In this document: one piece after another, positions 57,497 to 64,000 of the stretch
Numbering within the stretch: the stretch's first letter is position 1
Layout of the letters: each line of letters starts with the position of its first letter
Assembly: GCF_009828065.1 (NCBI RefSeq)
Contig: NZ_WTYK01000002.1
Span: 1 to 64,000 of the forward strand
Length of the DNA stretch: 64,000 nucleotides
Direction: 5' to 3'
Origin: Croceibacterium soli
GTDB taxonomy: Bacteria > Pseudomonadota > Alphaproteobacteria > Sphingomonadales > Sphingomonadaceae
Notes under the pieces: model-generated
Database searches by the model: none
What the model was told of the DNA's origin: nothing
What the model saw: only the letters and a program-made list of their open reading frames with translations
Position numbers and translations under genes: made by a program

Positions 57497-57513
57497 TTGT
57501 CCGGTTATGCCAA
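57497..57513. promoter_or_regulatory. Cluster palindrome, copy 6 (divergent dioxygenase/P450 promoter)
   Basis: TTGTCCG-GTT-ATGCCAA, 11 of 14 arm positions match. It lies between the divergent dioxygenase start (74 bases) and the P450 start (47 bases). A half-site TTGGCAG follows at 57522-57528. Confidence 0.55.
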
Positions 57514-57560
57514 GTGTGAAGTTGGCAGCTTCCATAGCAGGCGAACTGGAGTTCGACCTG

Positions 57561-58826
57561 ATGCAATATCCGTTCTCAAGATCCGAAGATCCGTTTGTGG
57601 ACCTTTCATCGCAAGATGCGTTCACGGACGGTGCGCCATTCGCGACTTTCGACCGCCTGCGCGAAGCGGATCCCGTTCATTGGACGGAATTCACCGGCGG
57701 AGACCGCGGCTTCTGGTCGATCACCCGTCACGCGGACATCCTCGCTCTCAACCGCCAGGCGGACCTGCTCTCCTCCGCTCGGGGGATCAGGATGGAGGAC
57801 CAGACGGAGGAAGAGTACGAAGCGCGCAAGACCTTCCAGGAGACCGATGCGCCGGTGCACCGCGCGTTTCGCGCCCTCGCCAGCAAGGCGTTCTCGAAAG
57901 GGGCGATAGCCCAGTACGAAAGCCGCATCCGCGAAATCGTCACCGAGCTGCTCGACCAGGCGTTCGATGAACGCGAGCTGGACGCGGTGGAGCGGATCGC
58001 CCGCCGTCTGCCCATGCAGATGCTGGCGCAGATCATGGGTGTTCCGGACGAGGACGGGGCGTGGCTGGTGGAGAAAGGCGACGCGCTGATCTCCAATGCC
58101 GACCCCGACTACACGGATTTCGTCATCGACCGCGTGGACACCGAGGAATACCGCTTCCTGCCGTTCCGTTCGCCCGCCGCCGTGGAGCTGTTCGACTATG
58201 CGAACAATCTGCTCGAACGCATGGACCGCGGCGAGCAGCTCGGCGTGCTCAACCTCGTGCTGGAGCCGACCAGCCACGGCACGCGGATGAGCCGCGACGA
58301 GTTCCGGAACTTCTTCTGCCTGCTGGTGGCGGCAGGCAACGACACGACCCGCTACAGCATCTCAGCGACGATCCACTCCCTCGCCAACGCCCCCAATCTG
58401 CTGGCGGACCTGCAGGCGGGCCGGCACGCCGGGTGGGAATCGACCACGGACGAGATGATCCGCTGGGCGTCGCCGACCAGCCACTTCCGCCGCACCGCGA
58501 CGGCCGCCTTCGAATATGGCGGGAAGCAGATCCGCGAAGGCGACAAGGTCGTCCTGTGGTTCCTGTCCGGCAACCGCGACGCGGAAGGGATCCCCGACCC
58601 GTACAGCATCCGGCTGGACCGTCCGCGCAATCCGCACCTGGCCTTCGGCCAGGGCGGACCGCACATCTGCCTGGGCATGTGGCTCGCCAAGCTGGAGGTC
58701 GCGATAGTGCTTCAGGAGCTCGTGAAGAGGGTCCGCTCCATCGAACAGGTGGCGCAACATTCCTATCTTCGTTCCAACTTCATCCACGGCATCAAGAAGC
58801 TGCCGGTACGCGTGGTGGCCAAGTGA
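57561..58826 (+). CDS. Cytochrome P450 (second of two)
   Basis: 421 residues. Heme loop FGQGGPHICLGMWLA, K-helix EMIR (TDEMIRWASP) and a canonical I-helix AAGNDTTR with the acid-threonine pair, unlike the P450 at 36218. ATG 57561 (MQYPFSRSEDPF) is preferred because GGAG precedes it at the right distance and the upstream ATG at 57507 falls inside palindrome copy 6. The stop overlaps the next start as TGATG, so it is tightly coupled to the glutamine-synthetase-like enzyme. Confidence 0.94.
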   Translation: MQYPFSRSEDPFVDLSSQDAFTDGAPFATFDRLREADPVHWTEFTGGDRGFWSITRHADILALNRQADLLSSARGIRMEDQTEEEYEARKTFQETDAPVHRAFRALASKAFSKGAIAQYESRIREIVTELLDQAFDERELDAVERIARRLPMQMLAQIMGVPDEDGAWLVEKGDALISNADPDYTDFVIDRVDTEEYRFLPFRSPAAVELFDYANNLLERMDRGEQLGVLNLVLEPTSHGTRMSRDEFRNFFCLLVAAGNDTTRYSISATIHSLANAPNLLADLQAGRHAGWESTTDEMIRWASPTSHFRRTATAAFEYGGKQIREGDKVVLWFLSGNRDAEGIPDPYSIRLDRPRNPHLAFGQGGPHICLGMWLAKLEVAIVLQELVKRVRSIEQVAQHSYLRSNFIHGIKKLPVRVVAK

Positions 58827-60160
58827 TGGACCTGATGAAGTCGATGCTCCGAATTTCCTCCACCTCCGCCCTGGATACGCCGATCGAACGGTGCCGCATA
58901 CTCTTCGCGGACCAGTTGAACCTGGCGCGCGGGAAATACGTGCCGATGTCGGAGGCAGCCAAAGGCCACGCGCGCCTGTGCGTCGGCACATATGCCGTCA
59001 CGTACGACAAGCAGATGGTCGCGGCGCCGAGCGGCGGCGTGGTCGAGGGCCTGCCGGACATGGAGATCGCCTTCGATCCGGACGATCTGCGCAAAGGCTG
59101 GGAGCCCGGCACCGCGATCGCGCTCGGCGATCTGCGCGACGACAGGGGGCCCTTCCCGCTATGCGGCCGCAGCGCCCTGAAACGCGCGATCGCCGCCTGG
59201 CGCGAGCGCGGCCTGGAGCCGATGGTGGGTATCGAGCTGGAAGCCTACATCTTCCAGCGCGCAGAGGATGGCAGCTGGGTTCCCTACGACACCCCCGGCG
59301 CGTTCGTTTACGGCACCGGCCCGTTCTCCGACCCTGCCGGCCTGATCGACGACATCTGGGCCACCGCCGCTGCTTGCGACCTGCCGATCGAATCCATCAA
59401 TGCAGAATTCGACGCTCCGCAGTTCGAACTGACCTTGCGCTATGCGGACGCGCTGAAGGCGGCCGACGATGCGTTCCTGTTCCGGCAGATGGCGCGCGAA
59501 GTGCTCTACCGCCGCGGATATCTGCTGTCGTTCCTGCCCAAGCCGTTCGCCGACAAGGCCGGCAGCGGCCTGCACTTCAACCTGAGCTTCCGTGACGCTG
59601 GCGGCGCCAACGTTTTCGCCGAGGACGCAGAAACCGGGCAGTGCGGCCCCATCATGGGCGGCGCGATCGCCGGGCTGCTGAAGCATCACCGGGCGCTGAC
59701 CGGCATCATGGCGCCGCTGACCAATTCCTATTCCCGCCTCCAGCCGGCCAGCCTCTCCGGCTACTGGGCCAACTGGGGTCACGATCATCGCTCGGTCACC
59801 GTGCGGATCTCGGGCGAGAAGGGCCCCGCCGCACGCATGGAGCACCGCCTCGCCGACTGCGCGGCCAGCCCGTACTTCGCCCTCGCCGCTCTTCTCCAGG
59901 CCGCCCTGCTCGGCGTGGAGCGCGGTTGCGAGCCCCCTCCCCCCGAAACCGCCGACGGCCTCGAGAACGTTAGCACCACGGTCCACGCACCGGGCAATCT
60001 CGGGGAAGCGCTCGACGCCCTGGAGCAGGACCGCGAGCTGGTCGAGGCGATCGGCGCCGAGCTGGTCGCCAACTACATCGGCGTGAAGCGTCACGAGATC
60101 GAGGAACTCGCCAGCCGATCCGCTGAGGAGCAGATCGCCTACTACCTTCACTACATCTGA
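58826..60160 (+). CDS. Glutamine synthetase-family gamma-glutamyl-amine ligase (divergent)
   Basis: 444 residues, GS fold. Recognisable motifs: GIELEA (135-140), the RMEHR segment (337-341), NSYSRL (300-305). Several GS-signature residues differ from the PuuA/GlnA pattern: APQFE at 197-201 where PGQxE is usual, Asn252 for the second His of GSGLHFN, and Ser303 for Lys of NSYKRL. It is therefore more likely a gamma-glutamylating enzyme for a primary amine, as in PuuA/IpuC/aniline pathways, than a nitrogen-assimilation GS. Overlaps the P450 stop (TGATG). Confidence 0.87.
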   Translation: MDLMKSMLRISSTSALDTPIERCRILFADQLNLARGKYVPMSEAAKGHARLCVGTYAVTYDKQMVAAPSGGVVEGLPDMEIAFDPDDLRKGWEPGTAIALGDLRDDRGPFPLCGRSALKRAIAAWRERGLEPMVGIELEAYIFQRAEDGSWVPYDTPGAFVYGTGPFSDPAGLIDDIWATAAACDLPIESINAEFDAPQFELTLRYADALKAADDAFLFRQMAREVLYRRGYLLSFLPKPFADKAGSGLHFNLSFRDAGGANVFAEDAETGQCGPIMGGAIAGLLKHHRALTGIMAPLTNSYSRLQPASLSGYWANWGHDHRSVTVRISGEKGPAARMEHRLADCAASPYFALAALLQAALLGVERGCEPPPPETADGLENVSTTVHAPGNLGEALDALEQDRELVEAIGAELVANYIGVKRHEIEELASRSAEEQIAYYLHYI

Positions 60161-60169
60161 GGAACGCCT

Positions 60170-61624
60170 GTGCGCGACCGCATCGACATCGACGGCATAT
60201 CGGTTTCTCCCGACCACTTCATCGGCGGCCGGCGCGTCAGTTCGCCGGAGACGTTCGAAACCCGCTGTCCGTTCGACTGGGACCGCAAGCTCGCCGACAT
60301 CTCACGTGGTGATGCCGAAACGGCACGGCTTAGCGTTGCCGCGGCGGCCGAAGCCTTCCCTGCCTGGGCCGCGCTGACTCCGGCCGAACGGGCGACGTAT
60401 CTGCACCGGCTGGCGGACCTGATCGAGGAGCGCAAGGACGACATCGCCCAGGTCGAATGCCTCGACATGGCGATGTTGCTGGAGAGCCTGCGGCTGCGGG
60501 TGATCTCTCGCGCCGCACTCAACTTCCGCAACTATGCCGATCTGGCCCTCGAGCACCAGGAACGCGTGTGGTCGTCCAAGGGCACGCTGAACCGCGTGAT
60601 CCGCATGCCCGCCGGGCCAGCGCTGATCATCACCCCATGGAACGCGCCCTTCATGCTGTCGACGTGGAAGTGCGCGCCGGCGCTGGCGGCAGGCAACACG
60701 GTGATCCTCAAGCCGGCCGACTGGTCGCCGCTGTCCGCCTCGCTGCTGGGCGACCTGATCGACGAAGCGGGAATTCCGCCGGGAGTCTTCAACATCGTCC
60801 AGGGCGGCGCGGAGCTCGGCAACGCCCTGACCAGCGATCCCGGCGTGCGCCGCATCAGCTTCACCGGATCCGTGCCCACCGCGCGCATCATCGGCAAGAA
60901 TGCCGCCGAGAACATCGTCCCGTTCACCGCGGAACTCGGCGGCAAGAGCGCCCTGCTCGTGTTCGAGGATGCCGACATCGACGCGGCGGCGAAGAAGGCC
61001 GCCGGCCAGTACGACGACAGCGGCCAGGTCTGCATGGCCGGATCGCGGCTGATCGTGCAGGACAGCGTGAAGGAAGAGTTCCTCGAACGCTTCCACGCCT
61101 ACACCGACGCGCACGTGCTCGGCGACAGCCGCGATCCCGCGACGACGGTCTCCGCGATGATCCATCCGGTGCATGTCGAGCGCGTGCTCGGCTTCATCGA
61201 CCGCGCGCGCGCCGCCGGAGACGAGATCGTCCGCGGCGGCAAGCGCTGGAAGGAAGGCGCCAACTGGGTCGAACCGACTCTCATCGTCCCTACGGGCAAC
61301 GATAGTGAAGTTGTTCAGAATGAAGTGTTCGGACCCGTCCTGACCTTCCAGACCTTCACCGACGAGGCCGAAGGCGTGGCCCTGGCAAACTCCACCGAGT
61401 ACGGCCTCTCCGGCGTTATCTACACCGGCAACGCCGACCGCGCCGAGCGCGTCGGGCGGCAGGTCCGCGGTGGCACGGTCTGGGTCAACACGTTCCTCGT
61501 GCGCGACCTCACCGCCCCCTTCGGCGGGATCGGCATCTCCGGCATCGGCCGTGAAGGCGGCGACTATGCGCTCGACTTCCATTCCGACCTGAAGACGCTG
61601 CAAATCCTCGAAGGCAGCTGCTGA
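60170..61624 (+). CDS. Aldehyde dehydrogenase, HpaE-like (third)
   Basis: 484 residues. Closest in feel to 5-carboxymethyl-2-hydroxymuconate semialdehyde dehydrogenase: TPWNAPFMLSTWKCAPALAAG, LSPLSASLLGDLIDEAGIPP in altered form, catalytic Cys in DSGQVCMAGSR, Glu in AELGGKSALLVFEDAD. This would be the step after the extradiol dioxygenase at 56550. GTG start at 60170 with GAGGA 6-7 bases upstream; ten bases after the GS-like gene. Ends the P450-GS-ALDH operon. Confidence 0.9.
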   Translation: MRDRIDIDGISVSPDHFIGGRRVSSPETFETRCPFDWDRKLADISRGDAETARLSVAAAAEAFPAWAALTPAERATYLHRLADLIEERKDDIAQVECLDMAMLLESLRLRVISRAALNFRNYADLALEHQERVWSSKGTLNRVIRMPAGPALIITPWNAPFMLSTWKCAPALAAGNTVILKPADWSPLSASLLGDLIDEAGIPPGVFNIVQGGAELGNALTSDPGVRRISFTGSVPTARIIGKNAAENIVPFTAELGGKSALLVFEDADIDAAAKKAAGQYDDSGQVCMAGSRLIVQDSVKEEFLERFHAYTDAHVLGDSRDPATTVSAMIHPVHVERVLGFIDRARAAGDEIVRGGKRWKEGANWVEPTLIVPTGNDSEVVQNEVFGPVLTFQTFTDEAEGVALANSTEYGLSGVIYTGNADRAERVGRQVRGGTVWVNTFLVRDLTAPFGGIGISGIGREGGDYALDFHSDLKTLQILEGSC

Positions 61625-61653
61625 GCGGCAGGACCTCGGCTCGCAGGCGCTGT

Positions 61654-62985
61654 TCAAGACGTAGTGGTGGTGGTGGGAGTTGGCTGCGCAGTCGTCGCTG
61701 GCGGAGTGGGCGTCGGGGTCGGCGTTTGCGCAGTTCCGCCCGATGTGCCGGCGCGCGCGGCGATGACGTTGGGATCGAGAGCCGGCGCGGCGGGCGCTGC
61801 AAGCCCCGGTTGCGACGGTGCGAGCGTGGGCGCGGTGCGGCCCGCCCTGGCCGTGTCGCGCGCCTGATAGCGGGCTTCGCGGGCCTGTTCGGCCTGCAGC
61901 ATCAGCTCGGTTTCCCGGCTCGGATTGAGCGAGTTCTGCGTCAACCGCTGCTGCGTCGCCTGGCTCGCCAGGCGGTCGAGCGGAACCTGGTCGGTGCGGA
62001 AATTGAGCTCGACCGAACTGTTGAGGTCGGCGCTGGCGGTCAGATCCTCGCTCGTTGTCGTATCGCTGGTCCGCACATAACCAATGGTGGAGCTCAGGCT
62101 GGCCGAGGCGCTCCACCAGCCGAACCCGACACTGCCGCTGGCGGCCACCGAGGTGCGGGTATCGAAGGCCGAAGTCTGCCGGTCCTGCGCGGCCGATGTC
62201 GCATCGATGTGGAAACGCATTCCGGCTGTGATCTTGCCCGAATCGATGACGATCCGCTGCATGCCCATCTGGATCATCGTCGCCAGCATGCCCTGCCGGT
62301 TGCGCGCGAGGGCGCGCTTGACGAACGGCACCAGCGCCTCGCCCCCGCCACTCGGCACTTCGGCGTCCGCCTCGAGCGACAAAGCGGCGCGCAGCGCCTC
62401 GGGGCTTGGCGGCGCGCCGACCGAGACCAGGCGCAGCGGGTCGCGGTCCTCGTCCCCGTCCATCGACGGGAAATCGTCCTGCGCCTCGCCCTCGCCTTCA
62501 ATTGCGTAGCTGCCGGGGAAGCGCTCGACCAGCCAACGCCGCGCCGCGTCGTCGTTGCCGCCGAGCGAGGAGAAGCTCTCGAGCGATTGCGAGACCCCGC
62601 GGATCAGTTCGAAATACTGCTGCAGCTGCTGCTGGTTGGTATCCAGGATCGCCTTGAACACCCCGTTGATCAGCTCGGCCACAAAGCGTGGAAAGGAGAT
62701 CGCCTGGAGGATGTTGCGGGTCGTGCTCGCCACGCGGTCGACGGCGGTGCCGGAGAATTCGTCGCCCGCGTTCATCGCCCGCGCAGCCTGGGGCGGCTTG
62801 CCGGCATCACGCTCGAGCAGCTTCGCCGCTTCGGCGATGCGCACCAGCGAGTGGGCGATCTCGCGCCGGGTGGGTGGGTCGATCTCGGCGAATTGCGGAG
62901 CCGCCGTCAGCGCCTGGCGGACCTCGTGGCGCGTCTCCGGGCTCGGGCTGGCCAGCTGCACGCCGGGAGCGAGACCCGCGCGCAC
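61654..62985 (-). CDS. Hypothetical protein with beta-rich and low-complexity regions
   Basis: 443 residues, no recognised family. About 1-140 is helical (PQFAEIDPPTRREIAHSLVRI, split); about 230-330 is beta-rich and Ser/Thr-rich (ASGSVGFGWWSASASLSSTI); about 370-443 is a Pro/Thr/Ala tail ending PTPTTTTTS. No signal peptide. GTG start at 62985, three bases after the previous stop, so it is coupled to the gene at 62989. Possibly a structural or surface-associated protein. Confidence 0.75.
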   Translation of the reverse strand: MRAGLAPGVQLASPSPETRHEVRQALTAAPQFAEIDPPTRREIAHSLVRIAEAAKLLERDAGKPPQAARAMNAGDEFSGTAVDRVASTTRNILQAISFPRFVAELINGVFKAILDTNQQQLQQYFELIRGVSQSLESFSSLGGNDDAARRWLVERFPGSYAIEGEGEAQDDFPSMDGDEDRDPLRLVSVGAPPSPEALRAALSLEADAEVPSGGGEALVPFVKRALARNRQGMLATMIQMGMQRIVIDSGKITAGMRFHIDATSAAQDRQTSAFDTRTSVAASGSVGFGWWSASASLSSTIGYVRTSDTTTSEDLTASADLNSSVELNFRTDQVPLDRLASQATQQRLTQNSLNPSRETELMLQAEQAREARYQARDTARAGRTAPTLAPSQPGLAAPAAPALDPNVIAARAGTSGGTAQTPTPTPTPPATTAQPTPTTTTTS

Positions 62986-62988
62986 TGC

Positions 62989-63936
62989 CTAGCGTCCAAG
63001 ATCGTGCCAGGAACCGACGTCGGGCGGGCGACCGGGCGCCCTGCCCGCGGCGTCGCTCGCCCGGGCTTCCTCTTCCGAGCGGATGAGGGCGATGGTCTCG
63101 TCGACCCAGTCGAGCGCGGCGCCGAGCACCGGATCGTCGCCGTCGATCCTGGTGCCTTGCCCGTCGCCGTGTTCGACCAGGTCGGCGAGCCAGGCGAGCA
63201 CGACCATGCCCGCGCGCCCGCGCCGCAAGTGGCTGAGCGTGGGGCGAACCGGGCGGCGCAGGCGGCGATCGATCGCCGCAACGGCGTCCCACATCGTGCG
63301 CGCGGTCAGCGCCGCCCGCACTGCCGGATGATTGAGGATTGCGATCGCTTGCGACAGGCTCGAGATGATGTCGCGGGCCATCATCATCAGCATGTCGTTG
63401 GCGACTTCGCCAATGTTCTCCGCGACGCGGTCCGCGGCCATGCGCATGCGCGCCGGGCTCTGGCCGTCGGCCGCCTTGACGATCGTGTCGCACAGCTCGA
63501 GCAGCAGTTCCTCGAACATCTCGTTGATGCCGCCGGAAGCGTCGACCGGCCCGGCCGGCGCCCCGAACAGCCGCCCGAACAGGGCAAGACGCTCGGCCTC
63601 GCTGGCACGCTCGCTGCGCGCTTCCCAGAAAGCGATCACGAGTTGCGTCGCCTCGCCGAGGTCGCGCACCATGCCGCTGCGGACCATGCGCGTGAAGTCG
63701 TCGGCGGCCTGGATCAGCCCCGCCGCCTCGAGCGTCGAAGCCAGGTAGAGGCTGGCGGTCGCGCGCAGCTGGATCGGATCGGCGCGCGCGGCGGGCGGCA
63801 GCTCGATCCCGCCGAGCTCCGCCAGCATGAGCGCATGGCTCTCGGCCGAGAGGAGCAGCCGTTCGGCATCCTTGAGCGCGCTTTCGGCGCTCTGCGCACC
63901 GGCCTGCTCGGCAAAGGCGTGGACCAGCAGGGTCAT
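62989..63936 (-). CDS. Hypothetical helical protein
   Basis: 315 residues, unknown function, almost entirely predicted helical (long runs such as ELLLELCDTIVKAADGQSPA and DMLMMMARDIISSLSQAIAI). No signal peptide or catalytic motif seen. ATG 63936 overlaps the stop of the partial gene upstream (ATGA) and its stop lies three bases before the next gene, so the three genes form one operon. Confidence 0.78.
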   Translation of the reverse strand: MTLLVHAFAEQAGAQSAESALKDAERLLLSAESHALMLAELGGIELPPAARADPIQLRATASLYLASTLEAAGLIQAADDFTRMVRSGMVRDLGEATQLVIAFWEARSERASEAERLALFGRLFGAPAGPVDASGGINEMFEELLLELCDTIVKAADGQSPARMRMAADRVAENIGEVANDMLMMMARDIISSLSQAIAILNHPAVRAALTARTMWDAVAAIDRRLRRPVRPTLSHLRRGRAGMVVLAWLADLVEHGDGQGTRIDGDDPVLGAALDWVDETIALIRSEEEARASDAAGRAPGRPPDVGSWHDLGR

Positions 63937-64000
63937 TGCCCGGTCTCGGCAGGCTGCTGCGCGACCGGCGGGCGCGGCGTGGGCGCCGCGTTGCCCTGGA
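63933..64000 (-). CDS. Partial CDS, C-terminus only
   Basis: The last 21 codons and TGA of a gene that continues beyond the window. The visible tail is Pro/Ala/Gln-rich (NAAPTPRPPVAQQPAETGQ), a low-complexity end like that of the gene at 61654. The stop overlaps the next start as ATGA, marking it as the upstream member of the same operon. Confidence 0.7.
   Translation of the reverse strand, partial: QGNAAPTPRPPVAQQPAETGQ

Noticed and set aside
57423-57566. Longer start of the ring-cleavage dioxygenase
   Set aside because: It crosses palindrome copy 6 and the start of the divergent P450; ATG 57422 has a proper ribosome binding site.

Overview
The window is uniformly GC-rich and its first 27 kb is a core-genome order typical of alphaproteobacteria: mazG, hflX, hfq, ntrX, ntrY, ntrC, ntrB, dusB, ispDF, then cinA, lipA, mutL and mreBCD-mrdA-rodA. 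A tandem-domain Hfq, a fused IspD-IspF, three TonB-dependent receptors, a TPR-sulfotransferase next to a receptor and sphingomonad-type intergenic repeats point to the Sphingomonadales (Sphingomonas, Novosphingobium or Erythrobacter group). No database search was possible; all family calls are from sequence motifs.

Layout. 0.3-10.3 kb: nucleotide clean-up (mazG) facing a minus-strand run for nitrogen two-component signalling and RNA regulation (dusB-ntrBC-ntrYX-hfq-hflX). 10.4-16.5 kb: isoprenoid synthesis (ispDF), a coupled exported protein, cinA, ratA-type START protein, lipA, beta-carbonic anhydrase, NYN/LOTUS-type protein, DUF1206 membrane protein. 16.4-19.1 kb: a metal-response unit with a MerR regulator, a 19-bp-spacer promoter with a perfect operator, a glutaredoxin-MauE fusion and a His/Met-repeat outer-membrane-type protein. 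19.3-27.4 kb: lipoprotein, mutL and the elongasome operon mreB-mreC-mreD-mrdA-rodA, followed by tRNA-Lys(CTT). 27.7-32.9 kb: TonB receptor plus TPR-sulfotransferase.

33-61.6 kb is a large accessory catabolic cluster: three exported YtcJ-type amidohydrolases, an MFS transporter, two cytochromes P450 with their own [2Fe-2S] ferredoxin and FAD ferredoxin reductase, two TonB receptors, an acetoacetate-decarboxylase-family enzyme, a homoprotocatechuate-type ring-cleavage dioxygenase with matching FAH-family and HpaE-like enzymes, a glutamine-synthetase-like gamma-glutamylating enzyme, a class I glutamine amidotransferase, GabT, GabD and two AraC regulators. Together they look like a route that takes up an aromatic or cyclic amine or amide, oxidises it with P450s, handles the amine as a gamma-glutamyl conjugate or through GABA, and opens the ring by the homoprotocatechuate meta pathway; the substrate is not known.

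The main new observation is a palindrome, TTGGCCG-N3-CGGCCAA, found perfectly twice and with 2-3 mismatches four more times. All six lie in intergenic gaps of this cluster, mostly 47-60 bp from a start codon, and together they define a candidate regulon covering 36-57.5 kb. 61.7-64 kb holds a separate minus-strand operon of proteins I do not recognise, running off the window end.
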